The notes beneath the pieces are model-generated. The model was given only the letters and a program-made list of their open reading frames with translations, searched no databases and was not told the DNA's origin. The position numbers were made by a program, and so were the translations under genes. Shown piece after piece: positions 55,580 through 64,000 of a DNA stretch of 64,000 nt. Location of the stretch: positions 17,455,017-17,519,016 of the forward strand of contig OZ038379.1 of NCBI GenBank assembly GCA_964036045.1, written 5' to 3'. The stretch is from Eutreptiella sp. 'Long Island Sound 2002'. Lineage: Eukaryota; Euglenozoa; Euglenophyceae; Eutreptiales; Eutreptiaceae. How positions within the stretch are numbered: position 1 is the first letter of the stretch; each line of letters begins with the position of its first letter.

Positions 55580-58500
55580 TGGTAGCAGAGGCTTACCTGC
55601 TGCCCCTACCAACCGCCGACCCGGGGACTTGGGCCCTTATGAGCCCTGCCCAAGTACGCCCCGGGTGCGTATTGTGGACTCGGTGGAGACCACGCCGGAG
55701 ATTGGAGCCATAGAAGGACCGAGACGTTCAAGAGCATGGCGAACTCCGGAAGTTGAAGCCCGAAGAGAAAAACGACACTCGGGAACAGGAGGACGTGACA
55801 TGGAGGACCTGGTCTCCATGTGTGAGCGTCGCTGCCGAAAGGCATGCAACCTCCGCTCCGCCGCGGAGGAATCTGATGAGGCCTGCCATTCAGGCAGCAG
55901 TGGAGGACGGGCCCGGCGCTACCGGAAGCGCGGGTCACCCAAGTCCGCGGCAAGGGACGCCGGGGCTATGGACACGGACCCCAGCCCGGTCAGGCTGTGG
56001 GAATCGGAGGGGCACTCCGAGGGCTATCGGACAGCCTACGAGACACCTTCGGAGTCGGAGATGTCCGTGCCGATCGCCAGGGCGCATACGGCCCCCGAGC
56101 CCGCCCTGAAGCACGATGCCGAGGGCTTGGAGAGGCCAGCCAGGGCCCGGACGGCACCCGTGCCCCGGCACACGGGACCAGAGACGGACGCCATAGGCGA
56201 TACGCCCATGGGCGATGAGTCTGAGGTGTTGGGAACCGCGGGATGTGCTGAATCCGGCGGAAAGCACGCTGCGTGCCACTGCGAGCACGTGTCCTTCCTC
56301 ATGGGCAAGTATCCGAAGATGGGGATGGACGCCATCGTGCATCGTCTTGACCGTCTGGACAACGCCAAGGATGGTCTAGAGGAGGACGTCGCGGGGATCC
56401 TGGACGACCAGTCGGCCGCGGAGAAAGACATGGAGGAGCTGCGAGCGGAACGGGACCGGTACCGGGAGAATCTGGAGCTGGCCCTGGAGAAGCAGCAGCG
56501 AGTGGTGGACAGCCTTCTCCACCTGGTGGAGGACATGTCGGGACGCCTGAAAAGGCTGGAGGAGCTACAGCCCCTCGCCTCGGGTCCGGAGCTCCCGGCA
56601 AAGCCGGCCGCGGTAGAGCTGGTGGAGCGGGTTAAGACCCTCAGGAGCGCCATGGAGAAACCCATGGGCGGCCCTGCAGAGGCACCATACGCGCCTCCGC
56701 GTGTTGACCCAGGTGCGCTGCCGTTTGTTCCCATGTTCAGCGAATCCACAATGCTCGGGGAACACACGGCACCGGCTGGGTCCATGCGGGAAGGGCACGT
56801 AACCACGGACCCGAGGAGCCTGACGGTACAGATGTCCCATGCCGCCCAGGATGTACCGATCACGACGAATATGGTAGTTTATGCGGAAGAGAAGATCGAG
56901 AACCACACCATGCAGGGGCGAACCATGGGAAGCGCCGACGGACATGGTCGAGGTCATCCAGGCGGAAACCTGTGGGCGAAGGACCCCAATACGGGGATAT
57001 GGACGGCCGATGGAGCAAATCCTTCCCGCATTCCAAACCCCATGGGTTCAGGCCCAACTGGACCGCACTCCATGGAGGAGAGGGATGTACGGGGAGTGTC
57101 CTCACACCCCCCGGCCACAGGTGGTATCCGTCTCGGTGGAGTGGTGGCTGGAGACGTCGGAGACGCCATCAGGATTGACGACCTCAGGGGAATCAAAATC
57201 CCCTACTACGATGGCAACCCCTCCAACCTGGATGACTTCATCCTGGACTGGGAGGACTTCGCCGAGGAGGTCGTCGGCGAGATGCGGGGAGCGCCGCGGG
57301 ATAAGTGGGTATGCTGGACATTCCCACACCGGCTGGCGCAGGACCTGAAGGAGGAGCTGCGGGATCAGATCCGGGAAGGACTGATCAGGACGGAGCAGGC
57401 CTGCCTCCAGTGTTTGGAGGATGAGGAGCGGGTGGACGCTCCGAACCAGAAGCTGGAGGACTTGTGGTCCATCCCGCTGCCGCTGGACCGCGGTGAGTTG
57501 CGGGTCCGGGAGTGGAACCGGTATCTGCGGAAGTACCGCAGATGCCTCAAGCTGGTGGAAGACTGGAACGAGGCCAGTGAGATCCGCCACTTGCTGAAGG
57601 ACGTCCTCTCCGGCAACTGGAAGAGGAGAGTGGAGGACGAGGAGAAGAAGCGCGCCAAGAAGCGGGTGGCGGTGAGGATTATGGCGGCGGAGGATACCCA
57701 TGCGGGTATCATGGAGTTCTTCAGGAGGAACCTGGGCGAACCCAACCGGATGTTGGGACTGAAGAACGCCGTGTACGTGGAGGTGTTTGGAGACTCCATG
57801 GGGCAAAGGTTGCTGCGCCTCAACAACGTGAAGTGGAGGCGCGGGGAGCCGCTGAGGATGCAAGTCATCTTCGCCCGCATGAGCCTTGATGAGATCGTGA
57901 AGTACATCACGGTGGAGTTGAAGCTCAATGCGAAGAACGAGGCCCACGTGCAGGATCGACATGGTCATGGACAACGAGGACACCGAGAAGACCGCCATCA
58001 TCGGGAGATCCAGGAGGACACGGCCAACTCCGCGGAGGATGGTGGTGGAAGTGGCCAAGACCACTGGTCCCGGGAGGATCACGAGGAGGCCCATTTCTTC
58101 GCGTTTGTGGCGCACAACGTGAGGAACAATGGGCAGGATCGGGCCAGATGGAGCCCGGTGGGACCCAAGAAGGGCAAAGAGCCAAGGAGGATCGGGAACC
58201 CACCGCTCTCGTTCCGGGAGTACAGGTCTCAGCACGACGGGTGCTGGTTCCATTATGGCAAGGGAAACAACCATGCACACGACCACCGTCAGTGCAAGGT
58301 GTACGAGGCGGACAAGAAGGCCTACTTCGCCGCCCACCCCGAGAAGAAGCCCAAGGAGCAGCGGATTTCCGATTGGAAAGCGAAGGGCGGAGACGGGGGA
58401 AAAGGCCAAGGCAAAGGCCAAGGAAAAGGCGGAGGAAGAGGCTATGGTGGTGGACCTGGACAAGACCGACGAGTGAGGTCGATCGAGGAGGTTGCTGAGG

Positions 58501-58598
58501 ACATGTTGAGGACGTTGGAGGAACTCAAAGCCCAGCAACGTGGTGGACAAAGTCCTGGCGGATCGCAGCCGGAAGGGGCTGCGGGAAGCCAAGTCTAG
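55494..58598 (+). CDS. gag: Gag polyprotein of element 3 (1034 aa)
   Basis: Uninterrupted and exactly as long as the element 1 protein, with the same coiled coil, capsid-like region and Gly/Lys-rich tail. In the zinc knuckle the second cysteine is replaced by histidine (CWFHYGKGNNH instead of CWVCYGKGNNH), which probably weakens zinc and RNA binding. It ends at UAG 58596-58598 followed by the same foldable sequence. Confidence 0.85.
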   Translation: MQSLIRSKSAGVTGGRGTAGAGPGRDLLYGSRGLPAAPTNRRPGDLGPYEPCPSTPRVRIVDSVETTPEIGAIEGPRRSRAWRTPEVEARREKRHSGTGGRDMEDLVSMCERRCRKACNLRSAAEESDEACHSGSSGGRARRYRKRGSPKSAARDAGAMDTDPSPVRLWESEGHSEGYRTAYETPSESEMSVPIARAHTAPEPALKHDAEGLERPARARTAPVPRHTGPETDAIGDTPMGDESEVLGTAGCAESGGKHAACHCEHVSFLMGKYPKMGMDAIVHRLDRLDNAKDGLEEDVAGILDDQSAAEKDMEELRAERDRYRENLELALEKQQRVVDSLLHLVEDMSGRLKRLEELQPLASGPELPAKPAAVELVERVKTLRSAMEKPMGGPAEAPYAPPRVDPGALPFVPMFSESTMLGEHTAPAGSMREGHVTTDPRSLTVQMSHAAQDVPITTNMVVYAEEKIENHTMQGRTMGSADGHGRGHPGGNLWAKDPNTGIWTADGANPSRIPNPMGSGPTGPHSMEERDVRGVSSHPPATGGIRLGGVVAGDVGDAIRIDDLRGIKIPYYDGNPSNLDDFILDWEDFAEEVVGEMRGAPRDKWVCWTFPHRLAQDLKEELRDQIREGLIRTEQACLQCLEDEERVDAPNQKLEDLWSIPLPLDRGELRVREWNRYLRKYRRCLKLVEDWNEASEIRHLLKDVLSGNWKRRVEDEEKKRAKKRVAVRIMAAEDTHAGIMEFFRRNLGEPNRMLGLKNAVYVEVFGDSMGQRLLRLNNVKWRRGEPLRMQVIFARMSLDEIVKYITVELKLNAKNEAHVQDRHGHGQRGHREDRHHREIQEDTANSAEDGGGSGQDHWSREDHEEAHFFAFVAHNVRNNGQDRARWSPVGPKKGKEPRRIGNPPLSFREYRSQHDGCWFHYGKGNNHAHDHRQCKVYEADKKAYFAAHPEKKPKEQRISDWKAKGGDGGKGQGKGQGKGGGRGYGGGPGQDRRVRSIEEVAEDMLRTLEELKAQQRGGQSPGGSQPEGAAGSQV
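55580..55591 (+). promoter_or_regulatory. Primer-binding site of element 3
   Basis: TGGTAGCAGAGG directly after the LTR. Confidence 0.8.
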
Positions 58599-61500
58599 AG
58601 GAGCCCCCACGGGAGTGGGACCTCGGAGGTCTCTCCTCCGAAAATCAGTGGAATCCCAGAGAAAGCGAAGGCACATCGGGTGCCGAAGAAGGCTCCAGAA
58701 GAGCCAAAACCACTGAGTTTCGCCACTCCCAACCCCTGGAGCGCCCTGACAAGGGAGATACATGTGGGTACGGGACATGGCAAGAAGGAAGGAGCGACCA
58801 CGGAGAGCCCCGTGGACGGGCAGGACCAACCCAAGATCTACACCATCCGTGACCATACCCTTGAAGTCCTGATGCACCCGGACGTGCTAGAGTTGCATGC
58901 CGTGAGAGTCGTCCATACACCTCATGGCGACAAGCGGCAGTTGCACTTGAAAGTGCGAGTACGGTGCGGACGAGAGGAGAAGGTGGTGGATGTGTTAGTG
59001 GATACGGGTGCCCAGGTGAGCCTGGTCCGGAGAGGGTTGTTCAAGGAGGAACTCCTGCAGCCCAGCCGGAGACCGGTCCGCCTGAAGGTCGCCAACGGAG
59101 AGATTATGGGTGGTGGCACCCATGAGGCCATTATCAGTATGGAATTCTGGGAGCATGAGCGCTTGAATCGCCCTGATCAGGCGAAGAGAAGCACTCTATC
59201 CGGGAACTTCTATGTGGCCGACATTACCGATTGGGATATGATCATGGGGTATGACTTCATGGTGGCAAATGCCATTGCAGCCCTTCCCCATCGTGCAACG
59301 CTGGTCCGGGAGGATCATGAATGCCTAACATGGCTGTCCACGGACTATGCATGCGGATCAACCCAATGGAATGCCGAGGAAGAGGATCGGATCGTCCAAG
59401 CGGTGCAAGCTGTGGGTGCCAAGTCCAGAGGAGACCGCGGAGTTCAGCTCACGGAATATGCAATGGCGCCACAGGTGTACGACAGGATGATCCAGACGCT
59501 GGGAGCCGAAGCGCCCGAGACGGACGTCTTCGCTTCCCGGGATGCCCCACTTCTGCGGAAGTGTAGGAGGCATTGGCATCGAGGAGACTCAGCCTGGCAC
59601 AGGCATTGGGGTTTGAAGGAGTGGGGACCCATGTATTGGCATGGCTCCCTGGATAATACCAGACGTACGGTGGAGAAGATCATCGCGGATAGGGCGAAGG
59701 GGATCCTGGTCATAACCGGCATAGGATCCACCCCATGTCCGCTGGAGGGTCTCAAGTCGACGCTGGACTCCATCACCCTGAACGAGATGTCATTCGGGCC
59801 AGAGGAGGAGTTCTTCATCGACGCCAAGGGTGTATCAATGCCCTCCCCGGGTCAAGCGTGGGGCACCAAGGCTTTCCTGGTGGATGGGGTGCAAGCCCAG
59901 CCCACGGGTGATGAAGCATTCATCCGTAGGGTGGAGGCGATGCCCATGAAGGTCATGTTTGAGCCCAAGGAGGGGACGGATCAGCCTATTGATGGCATTG
60001 ACGTCCTGTCCCACGCCGAGATCGACGACGTCGTCAACTACATGCGGATGGGGATGCACGACCGTGTGGCAGCCAAGAAGAGGCGGGCCATGGTCACATC
60101 TCCGCATTGGTGGGATGACAAGATGTTGGTCACCGGCAAGTACGAGAAGGACGAGTTCGTGGCGAGGGTCATGGATCACATCGCGGACCAATACGATGGT
60201 CCGGTTGGGTCGGACCCACCAACATGGGATTTTCCAAGAATGGGTGCCGATAGCGACAGTCACCAGCCCGATGCCGCAAATTTCCGAAGATTATCGGTGG
60301 GAAGAGCTCCCCACGACGATGAAGACGGCATATCGGACGAGGAGAAGTCAGAATCGGACCCAGAAGAGGCCTATACCGCAGTGCGGTCGGTTGTATCTAT
60401 ACCGAAGCAAGCGGCTGAAGAGGCCCAGGAGAACCCGAAGGTCGCCGAAGCTTAAGGAGAGGCTGATCAAGGCCTATCCGCGGCTATTCAGTGGCGTCGC
60501 CAACAAGAACCCTCCAGATCGTGGGAGGTTTGGTACAGCGAAGATCAAGCTGAAGCCGAACCCGAAGATCTATCGTCATCGGGAGTACCAACTTCAGGGC
60601 GATCGGGCCGAGGCCATGAAGAAGCTGTTGGCCGAGTTCATTGAGCGGGGATGGATCGAACCCTCCGACAGTGAGTGGGCCAGCCCAGCCTTCATCGTGC
60701 CGAAGAAGGAGAAGGGCGAGTGGAGGTTGGTGGTTGATTACAGAGGTTTGAACGAGCAGACCGAGCACGACTCGTACTCGCTTCCCCTGATCGACTCCAT
60801 CCTCCAAAAACAACAGAAAAAGCGGATTTTCACGGTGTTGGACCTGAAACACAGCTATCACCAGATGCCGCTGCACCCGGACTCCAGGCCCTGCACAGCG
60901 AGGTAGACGCCGCTGGGGCCCATGCAGTGGAAAGTGGTGCCTATGGGCGCCAAGAATGGCAACGCCGCTTTCCAGCGCATGATGGAGGACCTACTCGGTC
61001 CTGTCCGGGACTGTGCCGATCCCTTCGTGGATGACATCATCATCGGGTCCGGCACGGAGAACATGACTGAGGACGAGCTCATCGACGCGCATGAGAAGGA
61101 TTTGCGCCGAGTGCTCAGCGAGTTGGACAAGGACAACATGGTGTGCAAGCCCACCAAAGCCTCACTCTTCGTGAAGGAAGTGGAGTTCGCGGGTCACGTG
61201 GTTGGTCACGGGCAACGCCGTCCCATGCCTGGGAAGCTGGCGTCCCTGCACCACTGGGAGAAGCCCCAGACCATCAGCGAACTCCGGTCCTTCATGGGGT
61301 TCTGCAACTACTATTCGGGCTATGTCCGGATGTATGCAGAACTGTCGGGGCCGCTGCACAAGATGCTGCAAGTGGGCAAGTTCGATGGCCGGAAAGGGAG
61401 CAAGAAGAAGCTTGCTTGGACCCCTGAGGCCGAAGATGCGTTCAGCCGCCTGAAGGAGCGACTCCTGGGGCAACTGGGGCTATTCCTGGTGGACCCGGAC

Positions 61501-63666
61501 AAGGGATTCGTGCTACGGACGGACGCCTCGGACTATGCTGTGGGGGCAGTCCTCGAGCAGATCCGAGACGACGGGTCACATGTACCCGTGGCGTTCTGGA
61601 GCCGGATCCTGGCCGAGGGCCAACGCCGCACCTGGACCGCGAGGGAGAAGGAGACGTACGCCATTGTTTGTGCGCTCAGGAAGTGGTCTGGCCACATCAG
61701 ATTGCAACCGGTGGTGGTTTGCACGGACCATCAGTCCTTGCAGAGCTGGCACAAGGAGCACGTCGACACCCCCTCGGGACCGGCGGCAGGGAGGGCCTGG
61801 TGGCACAAGACGTTCGCCAAGTTCGACCTCAGCGTCGTATACGTCCCGGGGAAGGACAACACTGTGGCAGATTGCCTCAGTCGGTGGGCCTACCCCGCGG
61901 GTAAGGCTTGGATGGACATATCCAGCCATGGAGACGCCGAGGAGACCGAGGAGGCCAAGCGCATCATCGAGATGGAGAAGGCCATGGAGCAAGAGGGGGT
62001 CAAGTGCTTTGTGGTGATGGCAAACCGTACGGACCTGGCTAAGTTCCGGGGTGCTCGCGTCCAGGCTATTCGAGAGGAAACCCTCGAGCAATGGATGGTG
62101 GCCCCTGTAGAGCTAGTCAGGTCGGTGCTCACAGAGGAATGGTAGGATGACTACGCGGCATCCGAGCACTGGAGCAAGTACTGGAATGCCGTGAGCGCCC
62201 CGTCGGACGACGAATGGCCTGAGGGCTTGACCGAGGATGGAGACAAGTTGTTCCTCAAGGACAAGCTGCTGGTGCCCGAGAACCGAGTGGAGGAGCTCAT
62301 TGACCATTGGCATAACGCCCAGCTCATGCACCCTGGCCGAGACAAGATGCAGCAGGACCTGGAGTGGCGTTTCAAGTTCCCTCCGGGGTACTACGCCATC
62401 CTGGACAGGTACTGCAGCGACTGTGCCGTGTGTCGGGCCACAAAGAGCCCCAACCACTCCACAGCGGGCAACCCGGTGTACATGGCTATACCGGAGGCCC
62501 CTATGCGGTCCGTGGCCATGGATGTGTTCGCCATGCCTGAGGTCACCGTGGACGGAGAGACCTACGACTGTGTCATCCTGGCGGTGGACAGGCACAGCGG
62601 GTATATCGTGGCAGTCCCGGGCAAGAAGTCCAAGAAGAAGGACAAGAAGGACAAGCATGGAGTGGGTCTGCAGGCCAAGACCGTCGCTGATGCTATGATC
62701 AGGCATTGGCTGACGATTTTTGATGTCCCAGCTGTCATCTGCAGCGATCGGGGCAGTCAATGTGTGGGGACGTGGTTCAAGACGATGTGCAAGCACATGG
62801 GGATTCGGCACGCCAAGACCGTGGCGTACCACAGCCGGTCGAATGGCCGTGCTGAGGTGGCCGGGCGGCAGATGTTCGAGAAGTTCCGCCAGCTGCACAT
62901 TGACGAACCGGGCCGGAACTGGTATAACTCGCTGTGGAGAGTGCTCCAAGCGTATCACGACCTTCCGGGACCCACTGGACTGTCGCCCCATCGTATCCTG
63001 TTCCTACGGGATCGAGTGTCACGCACTCTCCCGTGGTTGAACCATGGCAAAGTGGCCCGGGATGCGAACGCTATGATGGCGGAGGCGGACGACACGGCGG
63101 CCAAGGTGTGCAAGGCACTACAGGACGAGCATGACAAGAGGGCCAAGTACTTCAAGCAGGGAAAATTCCAGAAGTATGCTCTCCAAGACACTGTGTGGGT
63201 GGAGCGGCACCACAAGGATGTCCTGTCCAGGCATCGGCAGGCATCTTGGTATGTGCCGGGGGTAATCGTGCGGAAGGTCGGGCAGGATGTGTATGCGGTT
63301 CGTGTGGGGGATAACAAGATCCTGGACCGCGACCATACCCAGCTTCGTCCCCGAGCACCAGACCCCAGCGGACGTCCCGTCACCTTCGAGTTCACGGCCG
63401 GCGATGTGGACTCGGACGACGAAGGTGAGGACGACGAGTTCACCACGGAGAAGATCCTGGCGGACAAGCCGGACCCGGGGACGCCTGGGGGAAGGCTTTA
63501 TAAAGTCCGATGGAAGGGATTCGCCGCCTCCAGAGATTCGTGGGAACCTCCGAGCAGTTTCGTGCCGAGGTATACCACGGTCTGGATGGACTACCTAAAG
63601 AAAAAGAGTATTTCTTTGGATGTCAAGGACGTGTTGGTCCATTTGGTTGCTGCTGTAGCACCGTAA
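58599..63666 (+). pseudogene. pol: Pol of element 3 (frameshift and two stops)
   Basis: Full domain order from protease (DTGAQ) to chromodomain (YKVRWKGF, DSWEP). A 1-nt gain at about 60448-60452 (GCCGAAGCTTAAGG for GCCGAGCTGAAGG) shifts the frame. Then TAG at 60904-60906 and TAG at 62143-62145 interrupt RT and the region before integrase. RT keeps FVDD, and integrase keeps HHCC and the D,D(35)E residues, but SDRGSQF has become SDRGSQC. It ends with TAA 63664-63666. Confidence 0.88.
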
Positions 63667-64000
63667 TGGATCCCCCCTTGGCATTTTGTTTGTTTCTGTG
63701 CTTAGGGAGACTGGTGAGGGCGTTCATCCGGGGGTTTTTCGGCCTTGATTGGCCATATACCCCCTTCACTCGATCTCCACGTATATATTTCATTGTGGTA
63801 TACTTATTTAGGTCGACCGACGACGTTTTTCTATATTTGATCCCCTTGGTCCATGTTGTAGATCAAGCGAAGACCGGATACGTAGGGCACTGATCATCAG
63901 TGTCCTCACCCCTCCCTTGGGGCATGGGGGACGCCTACGACGTGTGTGGGGCCTCCATGTGTCCTTGGGACATGGGGGGGGGGGGGGTTTGGAGCCCATT
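63667..64000 (+). other. 3' untranslated region of element 3 (cut by window end)
   Basis: Matches 20864-21200 of element 1, including the CACTGATCATCAGTG hairpin and the poly-G run (14 Gs at 63974-63987). Confidence 0.75.

Larger units (their letters stand above)
53196..64000 (+). mobile_element. Ty3/gypsy chromovirus element 3 (runs off the window)
   Basis: Inserted in pol of element 2. LTR, gag, pol and 3' UTR are present; the 3' LTR should start about 60-70 bases past the window end by comparison with element 1. Closest relative is element 1. Confidence 0.9.

Overview
This window is eukaryotic nuclear DNA, most likely from a green alga or another organism with a green-type plastid. The only recognisable host-type genes are chlorophyll a/b-binding light-harvesting (LHC) sequences, and introns have canonical GT...AG ends. 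No rRNA, tRNA or bacterial-style operon was seen. The species cannot be fixed from the sequence; a repeat-rich chlorophyte or prasinophyte is my inference, and euglenophytes or chlorarachniophytes are not excluded. Almost everything here is repetitive or mobile DNA, and most coding sequences are broken.

Layout. 1-639: partial ORF with a possible 2OG-Fe(II) oxygenase fold. 870-3370: two unrelated tandem repeats (about 188 bp and 184 bp) around a long (TA)n tract. 4421-8067: a DNA transposon with terminal inverted repeats, embedded in (TA)n; it carries a spliced acidic/coiled-coil gene, a piggyBac-like transposase C-terminus and mirror-image ACCGGTC repeat arrays. 8455-31197: two tandem, 5'-truncated non-LTR retrotransposons (LINEs) on the minus strand, bordered by (TA)n. 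The first is split by a complete 13.25-kb Ty3/gypsy chromovirus (element 1, 10391-23643). 31909-35900: a decayed array of LHC units fused head to tail. 35900-36470: a plus-strand LINE fragment. 36465-40420: exact 53-bp tandem repeats flanking a duplicated Ala/Lys/Glu-rich exon, interrupted by a short non-autonomous LTR element (37438-39356). 40640-43306: a broken SET-domain gene cut off by element 2. 43307-53195: chromovirus element 2. 53196-64000: element 3, nested in the integrase region of element 2 and running off the window.

How the parts work together. The three chromoviruses share one plan: LTR of about 2.4 kb, initiator-tRNA-Met-type primer site, a gag ORF beginning inside the LTR, a UAG codon, then pol in the same frame (protease, RT, RNase H, integrase, chromodomain). 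The same-frame UAG followed by a foldable RNA, kept in all three copies, suggests stop-codon readthrough. All three copies carry pol-disabling mutations. (TA)n tracts border every LINE piece and the DNA transposon, so they look like a shared insertion niche. The most biologically interesting host signal is the LHC array: C-terminus-to-N-terminus junctions lie in single reading frames with no transit peptide between units, as expected for remnants of an LHC polyprotein gene.
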